Shown: positions 30,989 to 38,346, counted from the first letter of the stretch. The stretch: DNA of 40,411 nt from a candidate division FCPU426 bacterium (GCA_003167475.1 PMTB01000268.1:1-40411); one strand, 5' to 3'. Numbers and translations: made by a program. Notes: a model not told the origin generated them from the sequence alone.

Positions 30989-31479
30989 TTGAATATGTCC
31001 GTTCCTTTTTCAGGAACCGGGAGGAAGTCCGGAAGCACAGAGGAAAACTGCTGAAAATTTACCCCGCCTATGGAGCATGTGAATTCGAGGACATTGCCGG
31101 ACGAGTTAAGGGCGCACTCCGGAAAGTCCCTGTAATAGATGGTCCTGTGTTTTCTTCCAGTCGCCGGAGACGGGATCATGGAGAACATCAGTATATGCCC
31201 GGATATCGTGATCGCGCAGTGGTCAAAATTTTCAGGCATTATCGTGCCGTCCAAATTGACTGAAGGTATCTTTATAATGGCTGTGTTTGCGTCCGCTTTC
31301 AAACCCCCAAGGGTATCTTCCAGGGCGCAGGCAAGGCCCGTTGCGCCGGATATTTTGGAACGGGCGCGCATGAAACCGTCATAAGCGGTAAATTTGGATA
31401 TGCAGGAGAAAAACAATATCAAAATTGCCACGGTCGCGGCGCAGGACAGGATAAATATTATTTTTTTCACGGGTATCAC
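30985..31479 (-). CDS. Single-pass membrane protein (operon gene B), pilin/TadE-like look
   Basis: A 164-residue protein: N-terminal membrane segment (~6-28), then an Ala-rich helix ('RARSKISGATGLACALEDTL') and 'ANTAIIKIPSVNLDGTI'. This order (helix, then the I-x-I/L-P strand and a Gly turn) is common in TadE/G-like and archaeal pilin-like proteins that sit in the membrane with a beta domain outside. Four Cys are present in the mature part (residues ~51, 87, 121, 131), possibly two disulfides. It overlaps both neighbours by four bases. Function is not known, and the pilin-like reading is only a resemblance. Confidence 0.65.
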   Translation of the reverse strand: MIPVKKIIFILSCAATVAILILFFSCISKFTAYDGFMRARSKISGATGLACALEDTLGGLKADANTAIIKIPSVNLDGTIMPENFDHCAITISGHILMFSMIPSPATGRKHRTIYYRDFPECALNSSGNVLEFTCSIGGVNFQQFSSVLPDFLPVPEKGTDIFK

Positions 31480-31835
31480 CTGCGTTCCCTTGCGTCAAGA
31501 AGGGTTTCAAGGGTTACGGATGAAAACCCCGGTTTTTTGACCACTACCGCAGCCTGGCGGATTGAAAAAACAGATTTATAGTAGGAACTATATAAGGTGC
31601 CGCGCAATTGCCTGTCCTGTTCAAGGATCACATTCGACTGGTATGCAGGGAGCCTGACGGGTTCGGCCGTATTACCGGCTATCTGGGGCATGGAGCGCAG
31701 GAACTCAAGCTGGTTTTCAGCGGCCAGAAGGGCCATCCTTGTGTTATAAGAATCGGCTGTCATATATATTCCCGCCACCCCGAGCAGGACAGCCATGGCG
31801 AGGGCGGCGTGAAGCGGGCTTATTTTTCCGCGCAT
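31476..31835 (-). CDS. Single-pass membrane protein (operon gene A)
   Basis: A 119-residue protein with membrane segment 'AALAMAVLLGVAGIYMT' (residues ~9-26), a charged helix ('SYNTRMALLAAENQLEFLRS') and a beta-rich C-terminal part containing 'VRLPAYQSNVILEQ'. Its layout matches the next gene (B): helix, L-P-containing strand, short beta domain. The start codon shares one base with the stop of the upstream thioredoxin-fold gene (TAATG), and its 3' end overlaps gene B by four bases. These junctions suggest the products are made in fixed ratio, perhaps for one complex. Unrecognised family. Confidence 0.65.
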   Translation of the reverse strand: MRGKISPLHAALAMAVLLGVAGIYMTADSYNTRMALLAAENQLEFLRSMPQIAGNTAEPVRLPAYQSNVILEQDRQLRGTLYSSYYKSVFSIRQAAVVVKKPGFSSVTLETLLDARERR

Positions 31836-32353
31836 TATTTTGCTTCCCTGAGCCAGTTCCTGACGTCATCCAGGCAAGTCGGGGAATAACCCACGTATAT
31901 GAACTGTATTATCCCGCGCGGATCTATGATAAGTATGGCGGGCCGCGCGGGAAACGAGTATGCCTTTGGAATATTCCCGGAAAGCGTGCGGTAGCGCAGC
32001 TTAAGCAGGGAAGTGGCTTCGCTTATTTCAGCGTGTTGTTTGTCCGAGGTTATATTGAACCATAACAGCCCCGGCCTTAAACGTGCCATGGAAGCGACTG
32101 TGCCTGTTATGAGCGTTTTTAGTTTTGAGGATCCGGGGGATAAATCCAAAAACGCCAGCACTATGAAGCGTTTTCCCACAAGGGCGCTCAGATTATATAC
32201 TGTGGTATTTTTCATCCCCAGGATGAAGTCGGTGAAAGATACGCCTGTTTTTATCGAATCCTTATTGTTCATCACGCTTGTGCCGGATAATCCGGCGGCG
32301 GTAAAGAGCAAAAACAGCACAATGACGACCGCAGGTTTTAACTGTTTCAACAT
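31835..32353 (-). CDS. Exported thioredoxin-fold protein lacking the CxxC motif
   Basis: A 172-residue protein (ATG 32353; an in-frame ATG at 32371 would overlap mnmE). An N-terminal hydrophobic signal or anchor is followed by a TlpA/peroxiredoxin-like core: 'LSALVGKRFIVLAFLDLSPG' in the place of the usual F-W-A-x-W-C-x-x-C strand, and 'PARPAILIIDPRGIIQFIYV' containing the cis-Pro strand of the fold. The position of the active-site Cys pair reads S-P-G-S, so the protein cannot do thiol-disulfide chemistry there; only one Cys remains, near the C-terminus. A non-catalytic, perhaps structural or chaperone-like role is inferred. It lies two bases after mnmE and is coupled to genes A-C. Confidence 0.65.
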   Translation of the reverse strand: MLKQLKPAVVIVLFLLFTAAGLSGTSVMNNKDSIKTGVSFTDFILGMKNTTVYNLSALVGKRFIVLAFLDLSPGSSKLKTLITGTVASMARLRPGLLWFNITSDKQHAEISEATSLLKLRYRTLSGNIPKAYSFPARPAILIIDPRGIIQFIYVGYSPTCLDDVRNWLREAK

Positions 32354-32355
32354 TT

Positions 32356-33744
32356 TTATTTCCCCATGCAAAAGTTTGAAAATATTCTTTCCAGGACGTC
32401 TTCCGTGGCTATTTCACCCGTGATAGACGCCGTTTCTCCGGCGGCGGACTTTACGTGCTCGGCCGCTATTTCATAACCCAATAAATAGTTCAGGGAAAGC
32501 AGGCCTTCCTGCATTTCCTTAAGCGCCCTTGCCAGCGCCGTCTTATGGCGTAGCGCGGATATCACGGGCTCTTCCCGGTCATCCAGGCCCATGGAACTTA
32601 TTATAGTATCTTTAAGGGTTTTTGTTAAGCCGTTTATATTTTCATTTTTAAGGGCGCTGACCAGCACGACAGGAACCGCGGCATTGAGTTTTTGCATGAT
32701 AAAATCGGGTTCAAAGGCGTGCTCCAGGTCGGACTTGTTAAGGGCGACCACATGGGGCCTGTCCTTGAGTTCCATGTAAAGCAGGCCGTCCTCTTCAGTG
32801 AAGGGAGAAGAAATATCCACTGCAAATATGACGGCATCACAGCCGGTCACCGCCGCTTTTGCCCGCCTTATGCCCTCTTCTTCGATCGGGTTTGAGGCGT
32901 TCCTTATGCCGGCTGTATCTGTAAGCGTCACGGGAATGCCTTCCATAACCACGGATTCCTCCAGGGTATCCCTTGTTGTACCGGGTATGTCGGTCACAAT
33001 GGCCCTGTTCAGGCCGGTAAGCGCGTTTAAAAGGCTGGATTTTCCGGCATTGGGCCTGCCTGTTATGGTTACCCTGACGCCTTCCCTGATAAGCAGGCCC
33101 TTGTCCGCGCTTTTGATAAGCTTTTCAAGCGAGATTATTATGGACTCAAAACGCGCGGCCACGTCAGCCCTGGCCGACGGTTCCTCTTCATTTTCAAAAT
33201 CCACGTCAGCCTCGAGCATGGCCAGGACGCCTATGAGCTGTTCCCTGAGTTTTTCTATCACTTCTTTTTCAGCGCCGAAAAGCTGGTTCAGCGAGAGTTT
33301 AAGCGCGCCGTCTGTGCGCGCGGAAATTATATCGCATACCGCCTCGGCTTTTGTAAGGTCCATTTTTGAGTTCAAATAAGAGCGCCTTGTAAAATCCCCG
33401 GGCCCGGCGGGTACGGCCCCGTATTTGACAAGCAGCTCCATGACCTTGCGCAATATGAGCGGATTGCCGTGGCAGGAAAGTTCGGCCATATCCTCGCCAG
33501 TATATGAGTCGGGGGACCTAAAGACCGAAAGCAGGGCCTCGTCAAGGGCCGTTTCATTGTCACGTATCACGCCCAAAGACAGGGAGCCGCGGGGGGTATT
33601 GGCCATGTTCCTTGACCTGTTCCTGAAATGGAATATTTTTTGTATTATTTCAAAGGTTGCCGGCCCCGAGACGCGGATAATGCCGAGCGGAGCGCGTGAC
33701 ACGCCGGTCGCTATGGCGGCTATTGTGGCGTTTTGGATCTTCAT
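32356..33744 (-). CDS. mnmE: tRNA modification GTPase MnmE
   Basis: A 462-residue protein of usual length, which with MnmG makes the 5-carboxymethylaminomethyl (cmnm5) modification at U34. The N-terminal folate-binding domain ('GLGIIRVSG' type: 'APLGIIRVSGPATF', 'EDMAELSCHGNP', 'GPGDFTRRSYLN') is intact. The inserted G domain has G-R-P-N-A-G-K-S (229-236), 'DIPGTTRDTLEE', D-T-A-G-I-R and N-K-S-D. It ends F-C-M-G-K, the family's C-terminal C-x-G-K with the conserved Cys. It overlaps khpB by four bases. mnmG, often next in this operon, is missing; four small envelope genes follow instead. Confidence 0.97.
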   Translation of the reverse strand: MKIQNATIAAIATGVSRAPLGIIRVSGPATFEIIQKIFHFRNRSRNMANTPRGSLSLGVIRDNETALDEALLSVFRSPDSYTGEDMAELSCHGNPLILRKVMELLVKYGAVPAGPGDFTRRSYLNSKMDLTKAEAVCDIISARTDGALKLSLNQLFGAEKEVIEKLREQLIGVLAMLEADVDFENEEEPSARADVAARFESIIISLEKLIKSADKGLLIREGVRVTITGRPNAGKSSLLNALTGLNRAIVTDIPGTTRDTLEESVVMEGIPVTLTDTAGIRNASNPIEEEGIRRAKAAVTGCDAVIFAVDISSPFTEEDGLLYMELKDRPHVVALNKSDLEHAFEPDFIMQKLNAAVPVVLVSALKNENINGLTKTLKDTIISSMGLDDREEPVISALRHKTALARALKEMQEGLLSLNYLLGYEIAAEHVKSAAGETASITGEIATEDVLERIFSNFCMGK

Positions 33745-34391
33745 AAAAGCGAGGTAATGACTACCTTTTTGTAGGAACCCCTGCCTATGGAAAAAGTTTT
33801 TATGTTGCCCATATTTTTCACCTCTTCGTGTATCAGCTTCCTCTCATATGATGGGAGAAAATCCGTGATACTTTCAGAGAGCGTTTCCGCGGCTTTTTCC
33901 GCCATGGTCTTTACCACGCCCTTAAGGTACGCGGCGCGTTTGTCCACGTATGAATCGACGTCTATGATAACCTGGGTATGGCGTTTTAAGTTTTTGTCCA
34001 GCGCGTTTGAGAGAAGGTACTGCATGGCCATGATATTCTGGCCGTTTTTTCCTATCAGAAGGCCGTCTTTGCCTGGGGTTGTGACACGCAGAATGACAGC
34101 GTCCCCGTGTTTTACAGACTCGGTCTTAAATACCGTAAAACGCATGAGGGTGAGCAGATTTTCGACTATTTCCCTGGCATAAGCCGTATCATCGTCCGAT
34201 ATGAAGGCGGGCCTTGGTATGGAACCCGGCGCGGGCCGTACTGAGCACTCCACGGTATATTCTTTTTTATCAATGAATACTTTTTCGCAAACGAGGTTTA
34301 ATGAAACCGACTCAAGCGGGACATTCGCCTCGTTTAAAAATTCCCTGACCGCGTGTGAAACCGTCGCCCCTGTTTTTTTGACGCTGTTCAT
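33741..34391 (-). CDS. khpB: RNA-binding protein KhpB (Jag/SpoIIIJ-associated)
   Basis: A 216-residue protein with the three parts of Jag/EloR: an N-terminal Jag_N-like segment ('GATVSHAVREFLNEANVPLE'), a KH domain (~95-170) with 'GLLIGKNGQNIMAMQYLL' carrying the G-K-x-G loop, and an R3H domain (~155-216) including 'LPSYERKLIHEEVKN' and 'SIGRGSYKKVVI'. Homologues bind RNA with KhpA and influence cell elongation. Its place between yidC and mnmE is the classic one. A good Shine-Dalgarno (GGAGG) precedes the ATG, and the gene ends within the mnmE start codon (ATGA overlap). Confidence 0.93.
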   Translation of the reverse strand: MNSVKKTGATVSHAVREFLNEANVPLESVSLNLVCEKVFIDKKEYTVECSVRPAPGSIPRPAFISDDDTAYAREIVENLLTLMRFTVFKTESVKHGDAVILRVTTPGKDGLLIGKNGQNIMAMQYLLSNALDKNLKRHTQVIIDVDSYVDKRAAYLKGVVKTMAEKAAETLSESITDFLPSYERKLIHEEVKNMGNIKTFSIGRGSYKKVVITSLL

Positions 34392-34421
34392 GTAAACCTC
34401 CGGATCTTTTTAATGCTTTAT

Positions 34422-36071
34422 TTATTTAGACTTGTTAACCAGCATTTGCTGCGCTATACCGAGTACGTTTGATATGCTCCAGTAAAGCATGAGGCCGGCC
34501 GGCCATGAAAATGCCATATAGGTCAGGAATATCGGCATGCCGTACATCATTATTTTTTGCGACTGGTCGTTTTCTGTGTTCATGGAAGGCTGTGTCGACA
34601 TCTTCTGCTGAAGCAGCATGGTAAGACCCATGAATATGGGGAGCACGTAGAACGGGTCGGGTTTGGACAGGTCCTTAAGCCAGAACGCGAAATTGGCGCC
34701 CTTTAATTCCACGACATTGATGAGCGTGCCGTAGAGCGCGATGAATATGGGAAGCTGCAGGAGCATGGGCAGGCATCCGCCAAAGGGGTTTATTTTATAT
34801 TCCTGGTAAAGTTTCATGGTCTCTTCGTTAAGTTTCTGGGCGTCGTCCTTATATATTTTTTTCAGCGTTTCCATGCGCGGCTTTATCACGGCCATCTTTG
34901 ACTGCGTTTCCTTCATCTGTTTAAAACTGGAATTTGAAGGTATCCATAGGATCACCCTGATAAGGAACGTGAGCAGCAGTATGGCTATACCGTAATTTTT
35001 TGTCAGTTTATAGATGTAATCCAGGCCGTAGAACATCCACTCCCCCAGGAACCTGATGGCGCCGAGGTCTATGATCTTGTCCATGCCGAGTTTTTTGAGC
35101 CTGTGGAATTCCGCCGGACCTATATACGAGTCTATTGATATATCCTCTTCCGAGCCGCCGTTGACAAGCACGTCGCGCAGGTTCATGCCGAGGTACACAA
35201 AGCCGCCTGCTTCGTCCTTGATGACGGAGCTCTTGATGTCGGCTTTTAGGACCGGTTTGAGCGCCGAGGTGAAGTAAAGGTCCTTCATGGCGATCCAGTC
35301 GGGAATAGCGTCCAGGACGGTTATTTTGTTCTCCCTGCTTTTTAAGTTGGTGGTGATCAGCTTGAAAGTTTTGGCGTATGTGTAAACAACCTTGTTGTAC
35401 CCGCCGCCCGTGCCGCTTTTTACATGGGTAAGTTCGCCCGGAAGGTAGTGCACGTTGGGGCCGTATGAGTATTGGAGGTCCTTGAAAGCGTATGGGGCCC
35501 CTGATTTATTGATGAATCTTAGTTTCGTGTTAACCGTATAGGAGTCGTCCGGGACGGAGAATTCTTTTATTACGGTTATCCCGGGTTTTATCTGTTTTGA
35601 AAAGGATATGGTCTGTGTGCCGTTGGCCGAGGATATACCTTCATTTTTCCAGGCTGAATCCACGAGGTTTGTTTCGGCCGAATAAAGGCTTAAGTATGTG
35701 GAAACGCTCCTTGCGGGGAGCATTTCGAGCTGTTCTTCCTTCCCGTTCTTCATGTCATTGTATTTTTTGAGCTTAAAACTTGAAAGCGATCCGCCTATGT
35801 TTGAAAATGAAATGACAGCGAGGTTATTTTCCAGCGTAAATAATTTCTCGTCGGTAGTCCTGATAGTGGAAGGTATCATTTGCGCGGAAGGGACCTGTGC
35901 CGAGGCCGTCAGGGAGCTTCCCGCAGGGGCCACAGCCGGGTTCTGGGCCGTGCCTGTTGCCGCGGCGGCGCCCGGAGCTTTCGGTTTCGGCCCGTAAAAA
36001 TAATTAAAGCCAAAAAAAACAGCGCCGGATATCAGGAAAAACACTATAAGCCTTGTAGTTTCGTTTCTCAT
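34422..36071 (-). CDS. yidC: Membrane protein insertase YidC (Gram-negative type)
   Basis: A 549-residue insertase that helps inner-membrane proteins fold, with or without SecYEG. An N-terminal membrane helix (~6-28) and an Ala/Pro linker precede a large periplasmic P1 domain (~70-320), typical of diderm bacteria. The conserved insertase core follows: 'YGIAILLLTFLIRVILWIP' with the functional Arg, 'INPFGGCLPMLLQLPIFIAL', then 'FYVLPIFMGLTMLLQQKM' and 'IMMYGMPIFLTYMAFSWPAG'. The frame is open to 36101, but AGGAGG immediately precedes the ATG at 36071, which gives the family N-terminus M-R-N-E. The C-terminal tail is short (MLVNKSK). Confidence 0.96.
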   Translation of the reverse strand: MRNETTRLIVFFLISGAVFFGFNYFYGPKPKAPGAAAATGTAQNPAVAPAGSSLTASAQVPSAQMIPSTIRTTDEKLFTLENNLAVISFSNIGGSLSSFKLKKYNDMKNGKEEQLEMLPARSVSTYLSLYSAETNLVDSAWKNEGISSANGTQTISFSKQIKPGITVIKEFSVPDDSYTVNTKLRFINKSGAPYAFKDLQYSYGPNVHYLPGELTHVKSGTGGGYNKVVYTYAKTFKLITTNLKSRENKITVLDAIPDWIAMKDLYFTSALKPVLKADIKSSVIKDEAGGFVYLGMNLRDVLVNGGSEEDISIDSYIGPAEFHRLKKLGMDKIIDLGAIRFLGEWMFYGLDYIYKLTKNYGIAILLLTFLIRVILWIPSNSSFKQMKETQSKMAVIKPRMETLKKIYKDDAQKLNEETMKLYQEYKINPFGGCLPMLLQLPIFIALYGTLINVVELKGANFAFWLKDLSKPDPFYVLPIFMGLTMLLQQKMSTQPSMNTENDQSQKIMMYGMPIFLTYMAFSWPAGLMLYWSISNVLGIAQQMLVNKSK

Positions 36072-36115
36072 TAAAAAACCTCCTAATAAAGTGGGTAACA
36101 ATTACATTAGTTTAA

Positions 36116-36163
36116 AGTTCTAAGTTTTAAGAGAATTCAAAAGCAATCTTAAAACTTAGAACT
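36116..36163. repeat. 16-bp inverted repeat between yidD and yidC
   Basis: AGTTCTAAGTTTTAAG (36116-36131) pairs perfectly with CTTAAAACTTAGAACT (36148-36163) around a 16-base loop. It lies inside the operon, so it may be a processing, pausing or stability element rather than a full terminator. The arms contain the near-repeat TTCTAAG/TTTTAAG. Confidence 0.6.
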
Positions 36164-36177
36164 GTTCTTATCTGTCT

Positions 36178-36387
36178 TCAAGGTAAAGGATCGTACCCGC
36201 CCTTGCTCCACGGATTGCACCGCAGGACCCTTTTTATTGCCAGCAGGCCTCCTTTTACAGAACCATATTTTTCTATGGCTTGCATTCCGTATTCGGAGCA
36301 TGTCGGGTGGAACCTGCAGGACTGCGGCAGGTAAGGGGAGACCGCCTTTTTGTAAAACATTATCAGGGTTATCAGCAGTTTTTTCAC
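36178..36387 (-). CDS. yidD: Membrane protein insertion efficiency factor YidD
   Basis: A 69-residue protein of the YidD (DUF37) family: 'KLLITLIMFYKKAVSPYLPQ', then 'SCRFHPTCSEYGMQAIEKYG' with the conserved C-R-F-x-P-T-C-S-x-Y block, and 'GLLAIKRVLRCNPWSKGGYDP'. It assists YidC-dependent insertion at the inner membrane. I choose GTG 36387, one base after the rnpA stop, because it gives the family start 'MKKLLI'; an ATG at 36414 would add nine residues inside rnpA. The rnpA-yidD-yidC order is standard. Confidence 0.93.
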   Translation of the reverse strand: MKKLLITLIMFYKKAVSPYLPQSCRFHPTCSEYGMQAIEKYGSVKGGLLAIKRVLRCNPWSKGGYDPLP

Positions 36388-36388
36388 T

Positions 36389-36724
36389 TTAAAGCCTCTT
36401 TTTTGCCCCTTCAAATAGCCCGGCCAGGTTCGCGTCTATTTCGGCGAAAGACTTCAAGGCCGGCATACCGCGCCTGGGCATTATAAGAACGGTAACGTCA
36501 TTCAGGGAACTTTTATGTTTATGGTAAGCGGCCCTGATCCAGCGTTTATACCTGTTGCGGTCAACGCTTAAGTTTATGGATTTTTTTGCGATATTGGCCA
36601 CAAAAAAGCCAGTTTTATGACCCACGGGTTTTGTCATATATACGGAAAAAAAGGTATTTCCTTCTTTTATCCCGTTTTTAAGGATGAATTTTATATCCTT
36701 TGTCTTGGGCGTCTGGCGTCCGAT
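36389..36724 (-). CDS. rnpA: Ribonuclease P protein component, possible ATC start
   Basis: The C-terminal 82 residues from ATG 36637 hold the RNR signature 'SVDRNRYKRWIRAAYHKHK' of RnpA, which with the RNase P RNA matures tRNA 5' ends. That ATG would remove the first beta strand and helix. Upstream, the same frame continues open to a stop at 36745 and reads 'GRQTPKTKDIKFILKNGIKE' then 'GNTFFSVY', as expected of the RnpA N-terminus. No ATG, GTG or TTG occurs in that stretch; ATC at 36724 lies eight bases after GGGG and gives a normal-length protein of 111 residues. Alternatives are translation from 36637 of a short protein, or a sequencing error. Gene identity is firm, start uncertain. Confidence 0.85.
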   Translation of the reverse strand: MGRQTPKTKDIKFILKNGIKEGNTFFSVYMTKPVGHKTGFFVANIAKKSINLSVDRNRYKRWIRAAYHKHKSSLNDVTVLIMPRRGMPALKSFAEIDANLAGLFEGAKKRL

Positions 36725-36801
36725 GTATGTAACCCCGGGTTTTTATATAGTTTATAGTGTGAATTTAACATTTAAATTCAAAATTTAAACTTAAATTTGT
36801 C

Positions 36802-36945
36802 CTATTTGGGCCTTGTAAGGGCCTTACGTCCCTTGCGGCGCCTGGCATTGATGACCCTTCTGCCGTTCTTTGTGAGCATTCTTTTTCTGAAGCCGTGTTT
36901 CTTTTTTGCTTTTCTTCTATTGGGCTGAAACGTCCTTTTTGGCAT
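36802..36945 (-). CDS. rpmH: 50S ribosomal protein L34
   Basis: A 47-residue, highly basic L34 protein: 'MPKRTFQPNRRKAKKKHGFR', then 'KRMLTKNGRRVINARRRKGR' and 'KALTRPK', intact over its full length. The frame stays open to 37026, but that overlaps the promoter, and GGAGAG precedes the ATG at 36945. It is the first gene of the minus-strand operon and in many genomes lies next to dnaA and the replication origin; dnaA is not found upstream here, where unrelated + strand genes begin. An AT-rich 77-base gap separates it from rnpA. Confidence 0.97.
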   Translation of the reverse strand: MPKRTFQPNRRKAKKKHGFRKRMLTKNGRRVINARRRKGRKALTRPK

Positions 36946-36997
36946 CTTTTCTCTCCGTTTTATATAGAATATAAGGGTTTTGTAAAAAACCGTAAGA

Positions 36998-37026
36998 ATT
37001 ATAAAGGAATAAGGCGTATGTGTCAA
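36998..37026 (-). promoter_or_regulatory. Perfect consensus promoter of the rpmH operon
   Basis: On the minus strand, TTGACA (37026-37021), exactly 17 bases, TATAAT (37003-36998). All twelve consensus positions match. Transcription would start near 36991 with a ~45-base leader before rpmH. Confidence 0.85.
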
Positions 37027-37104
37027 TAGTAAAGGTATGTCAATGGTCCATGGTACAAAGGTCCGGTGTCCAAGGAAAATGAGGCAAAAACAGACGCGTT
37101 TTAT

Positions 37105-37133
37105 TTGACTTTGAGTGATTAAGCGGCTATACT
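37105..37133 (+). promoter_or_regulatory. Promoter of the 138-residue secreted protein
   Basis: TTGACT (37105-37110), 17 bases, TATACT (37128-37133), five of six matches each. The transcript would start near 37140, about 34 bases before the ATG. Confidence 0.75.
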
Positions 37134-37173
37134 TGGCCTAATTCACATTCAAATTAAGGAAGGAGGTGAATAT

Positions 37174-37590
37174 ATGAAAAAAATGTTAATATTGGTTTTA
37201 TCGCTGGTTTTGACGGCTTCCGTGGCTTTTGCGCAGGAGAAAGCGGCTGCGGCTCCTGAAAAAGCCGTACAAATGGAAGGGACCATCATAGACAACGCTT
37301 GCGCCACGGCTAATAAGGCAAAACTTCCCGAATTCATCAAGACACATCCCAAATCATGCGCCTTAATGCCGAACTGCGTCAAGAGCGGGTATTCTTTGTA
37401 CCTGCCGGACGGCACTTTAAAAGCTTTTGACAAAACAAGCAACGTAAAGATCGAGATGTTCCTTAAGAAAAAAGCGAGCAGGCTCGATGTCATGCTGACC
37501 GTCAAGGAAAAGAACGGGGAACTTCAATTAATAACTATAATGAACTCCATGAAAAAAACCGCGCCTGCAAAGACCGCGGCAAAGGCGTAA
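37174..37590 (+). CDS. Secreted small Cys-containing protein, unknown function
   Basis: A 138-residue exported protein with signal peptide cleavage after SVAFA|Q (residue ~20) and an Ala/Lys-rich spacer. The core is 'EGTIIDNACATANKAKLPEF', then 'HPKSCALMPNCVKSGYSLYL' and 'PDGTLKAFDK', with three Cys (~43, 62, 68). This pattern (G-x-I-x-D-x-x-C ... H-x-K-S-C-A-L-x-P-x-C-V-x-S-G) recurs in small periplasmic proteins of unknown role; a metal- or heme-binding job is possible but unproven. The Lys/Ala-rich tail resembles the spacer. The near-consensus promoter and full Shine-Dalgarno AAGGAGGTG suggest high expression. A terminator follows, so it is a single-gene unit. Confidence 0.75.
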   Translation: MKKMLILVLSLVLTASVAFAQEKAAAAPEKAVQMEGTIIDNACATANKAKLPEFIKTHPKSCALMPNCVKSGYSLYLPDGTLKAFDKTSNVKIEMFLKKKASRLDVMLTVKEKNGELQLITIMNSMKKTAPAKTAAKA

Positions 37591-37723
37591 TCTGAATGTT
37601 TTGATTTACGGAACTTCCGGGGTCCGCCATTCGTCTAATTTTTGTAGGTCTCAAAAACCTATTCCCCGGGAGTTTCCCTACCCCTCCCAAACCCCTTATA
37701 CTCCCGGGGATTCTAAAAAAATC

Positions 37724-37753
37724 ACCCCGGCCGCAAACGGCCGGGGTTTTTTT
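37724..37753 (+). terminator. Intrinsic terminator
   Basis: ACCCCGGCCG (37724-37733), loop CAAA, CGGCCGGGGT (37738-37747), then seven T (37747-37753). It is preceded by an A-run, so it could act in both directions. Confidence 0.93.
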
Positions 37754-37756
37754 ATC

Positions 37757-37833
37757 TGTTCTGTGTTATCTGTTCTATGTTCTATGTTTTAACGCCCTTC
37801 AAACACAGAACACAGAACAGAGAACACAGAACA
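37757..37833. repeat. Long word-repeat hairpin (TGTTCTGTGTT type)
   Basis: The arm 37757-37789 (words TGTTCT, GTGTTA, TGTTCTA, repeated) pairs with 37801-37833 (ACACAGAACACAGAACAG type) at 30 of 33 positions, with an 11-base loop. It shares its word set with the hairpin at 39003-39040. No gene is present. Confidence 0.65.
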
Positions 37834-37846
37834 AACCGAAAAATCC

Positions 37847-37876
37847 TTTACAACAAACTCCCCGTTATGATATATT
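37847..37876 (+). promoter_or_regulatory. Promoter with extended -10 for the DUF3795-like gene
   Basis: TTTACA (37847-37852), 18 bases, TATATT (37871-37876) preceded by TGA. It lies 24 bases upstream of the ATG at 37900. Confidence 0.5.
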
Positions 37877-37899
37877 GAAAAAAAACGGGAGGCGTCAAA

Positions 37900-38346
37900 A
37901 TGGATAATTTAAACATCAGGGAAAACACTGCGGCTTGCGGAATAGATTGTTTTAACTGTGAATTTTTCCACACCAATATTCAGGGATTTTTTGAGACCAT
38001 GGACCCCCAGCGCAAGGCGGGATTTTTGGCCAGGGGCGCCACGGTTGAAAAATTGAGCTGCAAAGGCTGCAGGCTCGACGGCTGCAAGATGCTTGGGGGC
38101 GCCTGCGAAACCCTCAAATGCATAAAGGAAAAAGGCCATGAGTTCTGCTATGAGTGCGCTTCTTTTCCGTGCTCCAAACTCCAGCCGCTTGCCGAAGGCG
38201 CCGACAGGTACCCGCACAATTTGAAAGTATATAACCTCATGCGCATTAAGAACGTGGGAGTAGAGGCATGGGCTAAGGAAACCACAGAGATAAGGAAAAA
38301 ATATTTTAAAGGGAAGTTCATGGTAGGCGCGGGCCCGCAGATATAG
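37900..38346 (+). CDS. DUF3795-like Cys-rich protein
   Basis: A 148-residue protein with the Cys pattern of the DUF3795 family: 'ACGIDCFNCEFF' (residues ~12-23), 'CKGCRLDGC' (~54-62), then C-E-T-L-K-C-I-K-E-K-G, F-C-Y-E-C and F-P-C-S-K-L. About eleven Cys probably bind zinc or an Fe-S cluster. The family is found in many anaerobes and archaea and its biochemical role is unknown. Shine-Dalgarno GGGAGG lies eight bases before the ATG. The C-terminal basic helix 'EIRKKYFKGKFMVGAG' carries no Cys. Transcribed from 37847-37876. Confidence 0.75.
   Translation: MDNLNIRENTAACGIDCFNCEFFHTNIQGFFETMDPQRKAGFLARGATVEKLSCKGCRLDGCKMLGGACETLKCIKEKGHEFCYECASFPCSKLQPLAEGADRYPHNLKVYNLMRIKNVGVEAWAKETTEIRKKYFKGKFMVGAGPQI

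Noticed and set aside
36802..37173. Replication origin next to rpmH
   Set aside because: rpmH-rnpA-yidC-mnmE often sits by dnaA and oriC, but dnaA is absent and I see no cluster of TTATCCACA-type boxes in the gap.
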